NCBI RefSeq assembly: GCF_037975245.1
Contig: NC_092573.1
Location: forward strand, 15,212,001-15,276,000
From: Apostichopus japonicus
Taxonomy: Eukaryota; Echinodermata; Holothuroidea; Aspidochirotida; Stichopodidae
Length of the DNA: 64,000 nt
Direction of reading: 5' to 3'
Shown: positions 1 through 12,290 of the stretch, one piece after another
How the letters are laid out: each line of letters starts with the position of its first letter
Numbering within the stretch: the first letter of the stretch is position 1
Made by a program: the position numbers and the translations under genes
Notes under the pieces: generated by a model
What the model saw: only the letters and a program-made list of their open reading frames with translations
Databases searched by the model: none
Told to the model about the DNA's origin: nothing

Positions 1-3000
1 CCACACACAGACGAGTGTGTGTATCCCATCCCAAGGGTGGTCTTCCGTCTCTTTGATGCCACAGACATTCCTGAGGTAAGATCTCCCTCAAATAGTTTCT
101 TAAATGTGGTAACCAGCTTCTAGCACTGATTCCACGTCTGCTGTGTGTTAGCATAAGATTTATATTCTGCTTAGGATAGTTGTGTAGTGAGGTATTACTG
201 TTGCAATCACTTCTCAGCATTTTATCACCCAGAAACAACATCTTCATAATCCTGTTGTCACATGCTTAAGAGCATTTTTCAAACCATGCCCCTTATATTC
301 GAATTGAAGAGATAATTCGCCCAACCTAATATAACTCAGTTGACACTGGATTTAGGAATCGAGTAGTATAGAATAGGTGCCTTAATTAAGGGTATATTTC
401 TTTAATTTACTTACAAGTGCGACATCTCTGTGCAGGGTTGTAGGCCATGGGGGGCAGGGCTGGGATGATCGTCAAACTACTCTTATCTGTCACCCATCAC
501 TTTGACATTTCTTCATAAAATGAAAGCTATTATTTGAAGGGGAGGCACGAATAATCAGTGTTTGAATCGGCTTTAATGATAAAGATACAAATGATGCATA
601 GCTATGCCAGTATCAGGGAAGACTGAACTCCATGTCTCAACGACTGGGTATTTTGCAAGATACCTGGAAAATTCAAGTTGAGTTGAGACTTTCACTAAAC
701 TACAAAATGTTCGACTTTTTGGTTAACACCAAAAAATGCTTTAATAAAAAAAAGAGAGACACAGATATTGTCATGTCATTGGTATAGTTTGGATCCACCT
801 TGTGAATTCAGTGTAATAGCATGTACACTCAGCTGTTGAGTACAATCAGCTGTTGAGTAGAGTCATCCACTGGTCCACAAAGTTCCCTGCTTTCGTTTTG
901 TTTTTCTTAGGGTCCTGCACTTCCTGGATCGAATACCATCAATAGATATCTGGTGGAAGATTGCTTGTCAAGAATCTTACAAGTTTACCTGGACAGGAAA
1001 GACTGGTAACTTTGATCCTCTTTTCATAATCACATGAATACTAAGTAGCATATGTGTGTTACTTTATAGCAGCCTGCATACTGAAATTATTTGCAGGAAA
1101 TGACTTATAATCAATCAATAGGGTATTTCTAGTGACATCATATTAGCCTGATTGACTTTCTGAGACATTAGTGCTTGTGCCATTTATCAAGAAACTTTAT
1201 TTGTCTGTCTGTCTGTCTGCATGCCAAACAGTTGAAAGGCTGTCACTGGAATGCGGTCAGCCTGTTGCCCATACTAGGTTAGTAAACAGGCACACACATT
1301 TACACACAAACATGACCCACAATAGTTCTCTGTCACTAGCATTCCCAAGATGAATTAATTCAACTTTAAATGATGTTACCCTTATGCCACCCACATTCAG
1401 GACTTTAGTGAGTGTGCACTGGTTAGTACAAACATATGAGAATACATTTGAAATTGAATTGAGATAAAGTAATAATTACATTTTGCACAATGAAGCTTAT
1501 GAAGTACAATATCTCAGTACAAGAGTAAAGGATGAGAATAGTTGTGAATCATACATTAGGTTGCCCTATGTATCTGTAGCTGTCACTTCATCTCATCTGA
1601 CTGTAAAGCACTGAGTGAAGATTACAAGAAATTTGCTTCCTTGTTTTAAGAAACCCTCTGGAGATAGTAATACTTGATATCTTGTCCTTGGTGCAAATCT
1701 TAAATATTGTTATGAATTTGAAAGACCAAGGTTGCATTTGTAATATGCTACTGATGTAACCATAACTTGATAGTAAGGCCTTGGAATGGTTTTCCTTCTA
1801 TTATCTAGTTCCATAACACATGAGTTGCATCCTGGCAATGCTGTTTTTTCTCTTATGATGTTTTCAGCGCTGCCCAGTTAGTGGGTTTCCACGCCAAGAA
1901 TCGGTTCCCGTACCATTACATGATCATAGAGGTCGTCTTCAGTAGCCTCTTCAATCTACCGGACCCCGCAAACCTCGAGGTGTTTCATGCCTCCCTGCTC
2001 TTGGAACTTTGCAAACTACAACCAGGGTTTCTCCCTCAAGTGGTAAATTTCCCCTTTTTTTTGCTCTTTGCTACAAGGTGTGACATGTCTACTGTGAACA
2101 TTGTACCTTATTTTTGATATTTTCTTGCAACTGTAAAAGTTGATTGAATCAGTAGGAATTAACAGTAACAAAAGACTTGAGTAGCATGCAGGTTTGGGGT
2201 GTTGGGGGTGGGGGGTTAGGGGGTGAAAATACTTAAATGTAGTCTATCCCACCATCACAAAAGTAGGTCTGCTATGCAAACATATGCTACAAAATTTTCT
2301 GAAATAAAGTCCTCATCATTGTGTTGCAAACATTTTTTAAAATATGACGGCCATTTGGGCATGTCTTCCAAGTTGTATTTAACCGTATCTTCCATCAAAG
2401 ACCATTATATTTTAACTTTTCATTCATGCAATGTTGATACCCACTTAGCAGAGGAAAGATATGATACAGGAAAACAAATTCTAAACTCCACTTTCATGTA
2501 AAAGGAATAAATATTCTTTGCAGCTTGCTCAAGCGACTGAGATGTTGTACGAGAGAGTAGAACATATGAACCTGACCTGTATGGAGAGATTCATCCGATG
2601 GTTCTCGCACCATCTCAGCAACTTTCAGTTCCGATGGAGTTGGGATGAATGGTGAGAAATTAAGTAATGTTCCTGCAGAGAGCAAGGAGGGATAATATTT
2701 TTGTCATTGTGGAGAAATTTCACGTGGCAGTGTGCAAAAGTGTTATGTTAGTGATGTTAGATCATTTTTAAGCTTAAAATATCAACAACAACAAATATAT
2801 AGTTGACAACTTGCTTTCATTATTGCAAGGATGTTTGCTTTAATTTGTAGTGGGATGTTTGCGTTCATTTAAGTTAAGAGGTTTGCATTCATTTTTGGCT
2901 TGGGTGTTTGCTTGTGTTAGTGTCTGGCCGATTTCTTTGTCTCCTATCATTAGTGCTGAACAAATGTTCATTTGTTAGTTGTAGGCTGTTTGCTTGTGTC

Positions 3001-6000
3001 CTTTGAGATTTGTTTGTATTTCAACAGTCCAAGTGAAGTATCCTGTATCAAGAGTAGATAAGACTGATATCAGATTTTTAAAGGCTTCTGGATTTGAGTT
3101 GCTTTTTATTTTCCCAGGATTGATTGCACAGAGAAGGAACCAGAGGATGCCAAGCCTGTCTTCATTCATGAGGTCCTCCAGAAATGTTTACGGTATGTTT
3201 GTATTGCATCAGGCTAAACCGACAGAATCATAAATAGGCCTGTATATATAAGCTACTTCAATTGTGGCATTTCGAGCCTCTTTAGAGTTATTGTTACATA
3301 GCTGGTCCTTAATGTGAATTATTGTTTAGGATGATTTCAGGCTATGTGTTATTACAGTGTCTCTTGCAGTTTAACCCTCGACACCTAGTCTGTTTGTCTT
3401 CTCATGAACCAAGGTAATCGGCTTCTTAGGATTTTGTAGCAAGGATAACAGCAATTTTGTGAAATCAGAATGCTAGCAAGTTAAACTGGTGATGAAAACT
3501 AATAATAAAATTGACACAAATTGTCAGAGTTTGACCATTTTGCAAACAGGTGGCAATGAATTCTGTTAGTTACTTTTATCAATTTGTTGAGGAATCCATA
3601 TTAAAGTTTCCTTGGTATGCACTTTCATCTTACCAGTGTGGTAGTGTGAATTCCCTTTTTTGTGTAGTAAATTGTTTCAGCTAGTTACAGCAAACAGCAC
3701 AAAACTAACAGTAAAGATGACTGTTTTTAATTTTCAGGCTGTCATACCATCAAAGGTTGGTTGAGACTCTTCCAGATAAATTTGAACCACTCATTCCCAA
3801 AGAACCGACTCCAGTCTTTCGCTATATAGACGAAGAGACAAGTGAGAGACCGTTTTCTATTTTTTTTGCCTGCAATATTTACATGCAAGGAGAAATGATC
3901 TCAGAGACGCTATTCTTATCTTTATAAAGCATCTCTTTGTATTGTTTTGAATAAATATGTAAAACTAAATGCCTGTTATGCTTCTAGGCCATATTAGCAG
4001 GACTTCACGTCAACCTTCCTTTCAAGTAATGGAAGAAAAGGTCAACTGTTCAAAATTTCTGATTTCATTGCCACATGTGATGACTGCCGTATTGAGAAGG
4101 GCTTTACTATTAAAAGCATAGAATCAATTGGCATCATTACAGTACTTTAGGATTCATTGCTGCAGAGATTTAAGAACTGTCTTAGCTTGTTCAATGTAGA
4201 GTGTGTTTTGACTATCATTTTTGGAGATTTTGGTAAAATTGCATCAACTTTGTGAGTTGCTTCAATTGCTGCTTTAATGAAGAACATTGAGTTAAATTGC
4301 AGCCATGGTGCATTGTAAGCATTTTATGCTCCCACATAGTGTTTACTTTTAGATGTCATCAAGAACAAGAGTTCTTACTAAGAGCAACTTAGTTCTTTAT
4401 TTTGTGGTTTTTGTGGTGGGGGAGTGTGTAAAGGCTTATCTGCAGTTCATAAAAATAATATTGCAGTAATGGTCAGCGATAAATTTGTCACAGTGCACTG
4501 TTGTTACTGATTACTTGCTCGAAAGTATTCGGTGATTGCAAATCGTGACAGCCATGATGTAATTGATGATAAAATGATGATAAAAATGTAATCACTCCAT
4601 CATGGCAAAAGCCAAGATGTGAGGACAATCGAATCATAATACTTTGTGTTTGTTTCAGATCAAATTCCTGCCTTGCCAATCTCGAGGAAGCTTATTGAGG
4701 CCTTCAAAGCCAAAGCAACAATGGAGCAGGTAGAAGAAATACTGAATCAAATCCCAGGACCAAAGAAAGAGGATAATTCTGGAGAAGGTAAACCATTGTT
4801 GATTACAGAATTCTGGAACTCAGTCCCCACCACAACTCTTTGCTCTGTTTGCCAAAATAAACAAATTCAACCCAAGTTAATATTGATTGGGAAACTAGCA
4901 AAGTTGAAAGTGTGAAGAAATTATCGACTAAAATGGTATTCCGACTTCAGTTTACTGCCCGAGTTATCCAACAGTTAGTTACATAATAATTCCTACTGAA
5001 TCATGTTTGGCTGGGTTACCGGCCAAACTTCACAATACCACACAAATTTCTTCATTCTGTCTAAACCAGCATGTGGGGATATGTGTGGACTATGTTGTAT
5101 TTTGACTTGGTTGAAATCAATTGAAAGGGATTGATAATATTTAGATTGATATCCATGAATTATGTAAATTAAAGTAATGATTCTGTTTGTTCTTTACACT
5201 TTAGTGGAAGAGGCTGCCAACCCTCTGAAGATTGATGTCTTTGTTCAGAGTCTTCTCTTCCTGGGACAGAAGTCATTCAGTCATACATTTAGTGCCTTAG
5301 CCAAGTAAGTCCTAAAATAATCTATACGCACTGCATGACTCTGAAAGAGGGATTTGCATTTATTGCTAGATATTGCATTTTCTGGCAGAAGCATAGCATC
5401 ACTCATAAACACATTCAAGGAGGAGTAACCCCAACCATCCTCAGTAGCTTTAGGATTACACTGTCCCAAACAACCTAGGAAAATCTCATTCCAGTTTTGG
5501 AAGATATTATTGTTTCTCTGACAAGACTGTAGACTATAATAAATCAGAATTTGACATCATTGGCTTAGTTATTCTTGGATTTTTAAATTTTTACAAAGTA
5601 TTGAATAGATTGTTCATACTCATTGATAGATATCAAATTTGCCAATGCTGATTCTAAAATATTGATACTGTTATAATAATATTGGCGTTGTTTAGATTTA
5701 CCACTCGGTTTATGAACATTAAAAGAAAAAAAACGAAGGGAAAATAGAGATTTTATCACCAAGTGGCACTATGACATCATACATCGACAAAACGGTGTCT
5801 CCCCGACATGTCTATTAATTCATGGTATTTCCAACCCTGAGAAAGATTTTATTCTTTGGACGTGGTCATCGTAAGCATCTCTATCATTCAAGGTAGGAGA
5901 TGCCATTTGGGTTTACTTCTTCTTTAATGCAAGACATTAGATAAGCTGCATCAGAATGAAACTTTGTGTTTTAGGGGTACAGGTAGTCAAGTAATTTAAA

Positions 6001-9000
6001 TAAGCTTGTTATGTGTCATCATTAGCTAATCTGAGCCCAACTACAATGTTGGATCATTAAATGCTCTTCTGTGTAGATTCAAATATCAGACCCTTTTTTG
6101 CCAAACTCATGAGGGAATACTTTACTTGCATGATGCACTTCAAAAGGAGGTATAGGATGTGCTTAGGAATTTAACCTATCAATCTAGTGACAAGTGATCA
6201 CTGTTATTTCAGCTACTCATGTTACACTTTAGTCAGTAACTGCACATGGTCTGAAAGACTGGATTAGTTTAGGGACAATGACAACAGTTGAATGTTGTTC
6301 GAAAGGAAGCCACACTCGTGATTTACAGGATGTAGCATGTTCATCCATGCCGAATGGAGCGAGCTGCTGTACAAGAATGAAAGTATCTACTGTTCAGCTA
6401 TGTCACGCAGAAATTTACTTAATCCCCCCCCCCAAAAAAAAATAATGAAATATGGGTAACATAACATTATATCCCTGCTTTACTGTACATTTTAGATTTA
6501 TTTATATTAGTTTATTCTGTAACAGTTCATATATAGTTTATTCTGTAATAGTTCATATATAGTTTATTCTGTAATAGTTCATATATAGTTTATTCTGTAA
6601 TAGTTCATATATAGTTTATTCTGTAATAGTTCATATATAGTTTATTCTGTAACAGTTCATATATAGTTTATTCTGTAATAGTTCATATATAGTTTATTCT
6701 GTAATAGTTCATATATAGTTTATTCTGTAATAGTTCATATATAGTTTATTCTGTAATAGTTCATATATAGTTTATTCTGTAACAGTTCATATATAGTTTA
6801 TTCTGTAACAGTTCATATATAGTTTATTCTGTAACAGTTCATATATAGTTTATTCTGTAATAGTTCATATATAGTTTATTCTGTAATAGGTCATATATAG
6901 TTTATTCTGTAATAGTTCATATATAGTTTATTCTGTAATAGTTCATATATAGTTTATTCTGTAACAGTTCATATATAGTTTATTCTGTAACAATTCATAT
7001 ATAGTTTATTCTGTAACAGTTCATATATAGTTTATTCTGTAACAGTTCATATATAGTTTATTCTGTAACAGTTCATATATAGTTTATTCTGTAATAGTTC
7101 ATATATAGTTTATTCTGTAATAGTTCATATATAGTTTATTCTGTAACAGTTCATATATAGTTTATTCTGTAACAATTCATATATAGTTTATTCTGTAACA
7201 GTTCATATATAGTTTATTCTGTAATAGTTCATATATAGTTTATTCTGTAATAGTTCATATATAGTTTATTCTGTAATAGTTCATGTATAGTTTATTCTGT
7301 AATAGTTCATGTATAGTTTATTCTGTAATAGTTCATGTATAGTTTATTCTGTAATAGTTCATATATAGTTTATTCTGTAAGAGTTCATATATAGTTTATT
7401 CTGTAAGAGTTCATATATAGTTTATTCTGTTACAGTTCATATATAGTTTATTCTTTAATAGTTCATATATAGTTTATTCTGTAACAGTTCATATATAGTT
7501 TATTCTGTAACAGTTCATATATAGTTTATTCTGTAACAGTTCATATATAGTTTATTCTGTAATAGTTCATATATAGTTTATTCTGTAACAGTTCATATAT
7601 AGTTTATTCTGTTACAGTTCATGTATAGTTTATTCTGTAACAGTTCATGTATAGTTTATTCTGTAATAGTTCATCTATAGTTTATTCTGTAATAGTTCAT
7701 ATATAGTTTATTCTGTAACAGTTCATATATAGTTTATTCTGTAACAGTTCATATATAGTTTATTCTGTAATAGTTCATATATAGTTTATTCTGTAATAGT
7801 TCATATATAGTTTATTCTGTAATAGTTCATATATAGTTTATTCTGTAACAGTTCATATATAGTTTATTCTGTAACAGTTCATATATAGTTTATTCTGTAA
7901 TAGTTCATATATAGTTTATTCTGTAATAGTTCATATATAGTTTATTCTGTTACAGTTCATATACAGTGATGTTGGAAGATTAAATGTCTTCTCTTCCGTA
8001 GATTCCATCCGTTGCTCAAGAAACTTGGAAACACTGAAGAGAGCCAGATATTTATGCTGAGGACAATAAGAGACCTCTGGCAGAATCACCAGCAGGTAAA
8101 ACGAAAACTGCTTATCAACTTTGAATCATAGTTTTTTTGTTTCTTTTTTCAACCAAAGTTTCATTTGCCAGTGACATTTTCTATACGATACCCCTAGATA
8201 ATCCATTACCAAATTGCCAAATGTCCTATATCTTTGACAAAACCAATTCTCGGTCATTTTTTTTTTATTCTTAAAAGAGATTGAAAAAAGTAGAGCTCTT
8301 TTTTGTGAGTTTTGCAAGTTAGACTAAAAGCAGTGACTCATGATAGGTTCCGCTCCAATCCTAGCCCCTCCATCCTGCCACCAGCCAACCATGCCACCCC
8401 CTCCCCCCCCTATTCTGAGGTAACCACATTTGCGAATTCGGAGACGATGTCCGTTACTAACATTTCTTGTAATTTCTTTTGTGTTGTCTCGCAGATGATC
8501 TGTGTCATCATTGATAAGCTGATCCGCACTACCATCGTCAGTTGCCCAGCCGTCATAAACTGGATCTTCTCGGAGCACATGAGGGTTCACTTCACGGAAG
8601 GATTCGTCTGGGAGATCCTCCACGGTGTACTGAGGAAGATGAACATGGAGGTCACACAATTACAGAAAGAATTAGAAGATGTCAAACACAAGAAATCGGA
8701 CGTAAGTATCAACAAGGAAAGAAACCAGTCGTTGGTAGTGTGCACGCGAGCAACTATTGATAACTGTTTGAGAAGAAAGCCTCGACAGTGTAGTTCATTG
8801 GGTCGACTTGCCAAGCCTCAAGTTTCTCAGCATGAGAATGACTTTCCATGCGTTTATATAAACTTTATTCAGGGTTACCAGACCAACTGAGTAATATCGA
8901 AACGGTTTGCATTTCGTTTAAAATCATTGGATGGGTCAGGTTAAAACTTAAGGCAGCTGTTATGAGGCAACAGTTATAGCAATAATGTTCGTAACATGTG

Positions 9001-11381
9001 CCAGTGTTTGTAAATTCAATCAGACCAAGCAACACAAATGTTAATGAAGTACTGTAAAGAAACCAATCTCAGTATTATGTAGTGGTGAGAGGGTTTCTCA
9101 AAGAGAGGGAATCACTTTGGATACAATGTTTCCAAGCCCATTATTTAGCAATGCAATGGAAACTCAACCTAAAATTGTGTAGGCTAGTATGAAGCTGCCC
9201 AAAGTAATAATTCTATGCATTATAACATAAATCGGAACATAATGGTATGAACTAGATCTGAAAAGTGAGGCTCATAAAACAGTGGTTTTTCAAAGTACAA
9301 ACATGTAGAACTGACATATATTGGAGTACAGGGAAATCTGAAATCATGCTCTGATTCCTTGTTCATCCCTTGAATTTCTACTTCCGTCTCTGTCATCTAG
9401 GAGGAGGACGGGGAAACTAGTGGAGAAGAGTACGCCGTATCCAACACGGCCTCCGAGAGTCAGGTGGAGAAACTGCAAGAGAGCTACGAAGCTGCTCAAA
9501 GCGAACAGAAAAATCTCTTTCTAATCATACTTCAAGTAAGGTCATCATCAGTACATTGTTTACTTTGGTCTGACATGTCAAGTCCCATTTGTATTCCTGT
9601 TCTTAGGTGTGTGGTATTTCAACTATATGATTTAGTCTGCTATCATTACTGGTAAACAGTTTATTTACATTTTTACAATGGATTTAATGGTCAAAGTGAC
9701 AATAATCCATAGTCCACCTTGTAATCCAATTAAATCTATTAAAGCAATGTAATAGCTTTAGATTGGTAGCTGGTCAAATAAAAAGCAATGGTTTATTCCC
9801 AATTTACTCAAAGCATTAAATTAGCATGTGGCTTAAGATTTGGTCTGTGGTGTGAAGGTCATGTGACAACCCATCATCTCTCCTAAAACAGTGTGTCTAA
9901 AAAACTGTGCTGTAAGGCTTTAAAATCAGGAAGTGGACTAATGGTCATGTGCCGATAGCTCAGCCCCTAATCCTCTCATTGGTTAAAGCAGTATATGGCT
10001 TTATATTGGTTTGTAATGGTCAGTTAGCATTCTATCGTTCAACTATCACTCCAGACCAGTAGTTGGACACATGGGGCAAGTCAGTCTATAAAGTAGAGCA
10101 TGGCTTTATATTAATGAATAGAAGGTATGGCCAAATTGCAATTCAGAGTTCATCTGTCTTTCAGTCAGGCTGAAAAGTCAGTTTTATAATCAGAATATGG
10201 CTGTACATTTATAGGAGATGTAAGGAACAAGTGATAATACATAAACCAACTGCCAGTCCACTTTAGCGGGGTAGCATGGTACCTGTACAGTCACTCTTCT
10301 ACCTGACATCTCATGTGGTTGGGTTGCAGGATAGCATAGTATTTGTACAGTCACTCTTCAACCTGATGTCTTGTGTGGTTGGTTGTGGGGTAGCATGGTA
10401 TTTGTACAGTCACTCTTCCACCTGACATCTCATGTGGTTGGGTTGTGGGGTAGCATGGTACTTGTACAGTCACTCTTCAACCTGAGGTCTGATGTGGTTG
10501 GGTTGAATATACTAATGGCATTAGCCAAGTGCATGTATTGTACGGTTACAAGTATCTACATGATTACAATATTACAAGTTGTTACATTATTGTACGTCTT
10601 TGATTTTCTTTCTTGCAGCGATTTATCATCCTTCTCACCGAGCACATTGTATCTTGTGAATCTAAAGGCACCAGTTTCCAGACACCTTGGTACAATCTGT
10701 CCATACAGAGACTAGAACAGATCTTTACACTGGTATGTGTTATGACTATTCCCTTAATTTATACTCACTCATGCTGAGATGTCTGCCATCACTCTCGTCT
10801 CTAATACTCCTTGTCATGTTTCAGGGTTTCATTCAAGTTCAATGCCAAAGTCTATGATGTTACATTTGTCTGCATTGTTCAGCAGAGTAACACAACCATA
10901 GCATCTTCAAGGTTACTTGAGATGTCTTTTGTTCTGTGAGATAAAGAAACTCAAGTCAAGTTTTTTAGTCCTTGCTAACTCTATACAGATAAATATTCTA
11001 TAGTATCATACTCTAGGGTCTCATACACTATTACACTAACAACCTTCTTTGTTATTGACATACTGTACATAGCATGGTACTATTTGCTATAAGCCTTCTG
11101 GAATATCCTTCTTAATGTAAGAGGATTGCCAGATCCCATTGACTAGTTCTATTCTCATTAATGTGGGCTTCTTACAGTTGTAGATCAGTTGACTCATAGA
11201 CACAGTTACTACTGTCATCCTGTTTCATGATTTTATCTCACGTGGCTCTTTCTCTTGTTTATCGTAGCATCACAAGCAAGTCAGCAAGTACACTGGTACT
11301 TTGGAGAACCTGTTGTTTTCGAGTGACACGGACCAGAACTTGCTACAAGTCTACCATCGTTTCTGTTCTCTGAGGGCATGA
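1..11381 (+). CDS. NCBP1: Nuclear cap-binding protein subunit 1 (CBP80), 3' portion, 13 exons
   Basis: CBP80 is the large subunit of the nuclear cap-binding complex; with NCBP2/CBP20 it binds the m7G cap and links capping to splicing, export and decay. Exons: 1-75, 911-1005, 1868-2042, 2524-2651, 3118-3192, 3738-3841, 4659-4787, 5205-5304, 8002-8095, 8495-8701, 9401-9535, 10619-10732, 11268-11381. All introns are GT-AG and every junction keeps frame, giving 514 residues plus TGA. The match to vertebrate CBP80 is collinear: [13 protein letters not shown] (exon 1), [15 protein letters not shown] (3), [18 protein letters not shown] (4-5), [15 protein letters not shown] (8-9), [12 protein letters not shown] (10), [16 protein letters not shown] (11-12), ending in FCSLRA. 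This covers roughly human residues 275-790, i.e. the second and third MIF4G-like domains. Exons 10-11 carry the charged coiled coil ([13 protein letters not shown], then an acidic linker). The N-terminal MIF4G domain and promoter lie left of the window. Codon phases and conservation argue for an intact gene. Confidence 0.97.
1200..1219 (+). repeat. TGTC tetranucleotide microsatellite
   Basis: A run of about four TGTC/GTCT units lies in NCBP1 intron 2. It is short and lies far from the splice sites. Confidence 0.7.
6507..7966 (+). repeat. 26-bp minisatellite, about 56 copies, NCBP1 intron 8
   Basis: The consensus unit is TTCATATATAGTTTATTCTG plus TAATAG or TAACAG, 26 bases, in almost perfect head-to-tail order over about 1460 bases. 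Variants cluster: TAACAG versus TAATAG units, TTCATGTATAG units near 7285-7340 and 7620-7650, TAAGAG units near 7380-7410, and TTACAG units near 7430, 7613 and 7950. The array makes up over half of the 2.7 kb intron between exon 8 (ends 5304) and exon 9 (starts 8002), and ends about 35 bases before the exon 9 acceptor. Confidence 0.97.
10262..10505 (+). repeat. About 60-bp tandem repeat, 4 copies, NCBP1 intron 11
   Basis: Four copies of a unit built around GGGGTAGCATGGTA, TGTACAGTCACTCTTC and ATCTCATGTGGTTGGGTTG start near 10266, 10329, 10387 and 10446. Copies differ at about 10 percent of positions. The fourth copy ends about 110 bases before the exon 12 acceptor at 10618. Confidence 0.85.
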
Positions 11382-11384
11382 GGA

Positions 11385-11470
11385 GGAGGAGTGTACATAA
11401 ATGGTCACCCTACGTACCAGGGGGTGTACATAATGGTCACCCTACCCCCCCCCAGGGGAGTGTACAACAT
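11385..11470 (+). repeat. Short tandem duplication in the NCBP1 3' UTR
   Basis: The phrase GTGTACATAATGGTCACCCTAC occurs twice with one indel (from about 11391 and about 11425), each followed by a CAGGGG-type sequence, and a third partial start (AGTGTACAACATG) follows at about 11459. The unit is about 35 bases. Confidence 0.7.
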
Positions 11471-12268
11471 GTCAAGGAAGGCAGGGAAAGCATCAACAGA
11501 GTCAGCCACCTCATATATACACCTATCATGTTTAACTTGTCTCCTTAACCCTACATACCAAGTGCAAAAGTGTAGACCGAATTTGATCAAAACAGTAATA
11601 GAACTAGAACGCACAACCTCTCAGTGCAATGAAGGAAGAAAGGAGAAAGTTCAAATGGGATCATCTGCAGGCATACTGTCGTGGAAAAAATTTGCCAAAA
11701 TGCAATGAATGTCCTTGGACCCATGATCGAGTGATATCTGTTCTCATAATTTGTAACATTATCAAATAACTTACTATTGAGAAGGATCTTTGGAAATAGT
11801 TTTCACAAGTCTTGACAAATGCTGTAATTTGAAAGAATATTGTTAGCTTATTGGGAAAGCACTGAACTGCTCGAGCTAGTGTCCTTCAACTGCTGAATTT
11901 ACGATGATGTTGGCTCCTCGGTGCAAACCTTGACGTTCATGATAAATCCATCGTTTTATTAATTGTAATAACTAAAACCAAAATCTTTTTATTTTGTAAG
12001 TTCATATGAACAGCATAGCAGGGTTTGGATGACATACAACAACATTTGTCCTTAAAAAATTGTGTTGTTTTGTAAACATGTTATTTAAGGCTAAAGTGTC
12101 TTATTGTTTTTTTAAGGTTGATTATCAGAACTCTCCTCTCCCTTCCCCCCCCTGCCCCCCTCTCCTGCACTCCTCCACACACGCGCACACACAGGCAGCT
12201 GTCTGAGTTACATGTAGAAGATTATGTACTTCATCATCTACATGCAGATAACCACAAATCATCTGCAC

Positions 12269-12274
12269 AATAAA
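12269..12274 (+). terminator. Poly(A) signal AATAAA for NCBP1
   Basis: A canonical AATAAA lies 888 bases after the NCBP1 stop codon. A GT-rich stretch (TGTTTG, then a TG run) follows at about 12318-12344, as expected for a downstream cleavage element. It is the best placed signal after the gene; later AATAAA hexamers exist (for example near 13803) but lack such a close GT-rich partner. Confidence 0.5.
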
Positions 12275-12290
12275 TTCAACCCTTCACCTC

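Larger units (their letters stand above)
11382..12290 (+). other. NCBP1 3' untranslated region (end estimated)
   Basis: This runs from the TGA to a probable cleavage site about 16 bases past the AATAAA at 12269. It is AT-rich, has no conserved reading frame and contains a C-rich stretch near 12140-12160 and a CA-rich stretch near 12176-12192. The reading frames inside it are not conserved and look accidental. The 3' end is inferred from the poly(A) signal only. Confidence 0.5.

Noticed and set aside
6507-7966. Regular array that could be mistaken for a CRISPR array (likewise 28024-28497 and 59026-59995)
   Set aside because: Units are contiguous with no unique spacers, and the context is a eukaryotic intron.
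8312-8890. 192-codon open frame on the plus strand
   Set aside because: Only 8495-8701 is NCBP1 exon 10; the extensions on both sides are intron, shown by the GT-AG borders and loss of similarity.
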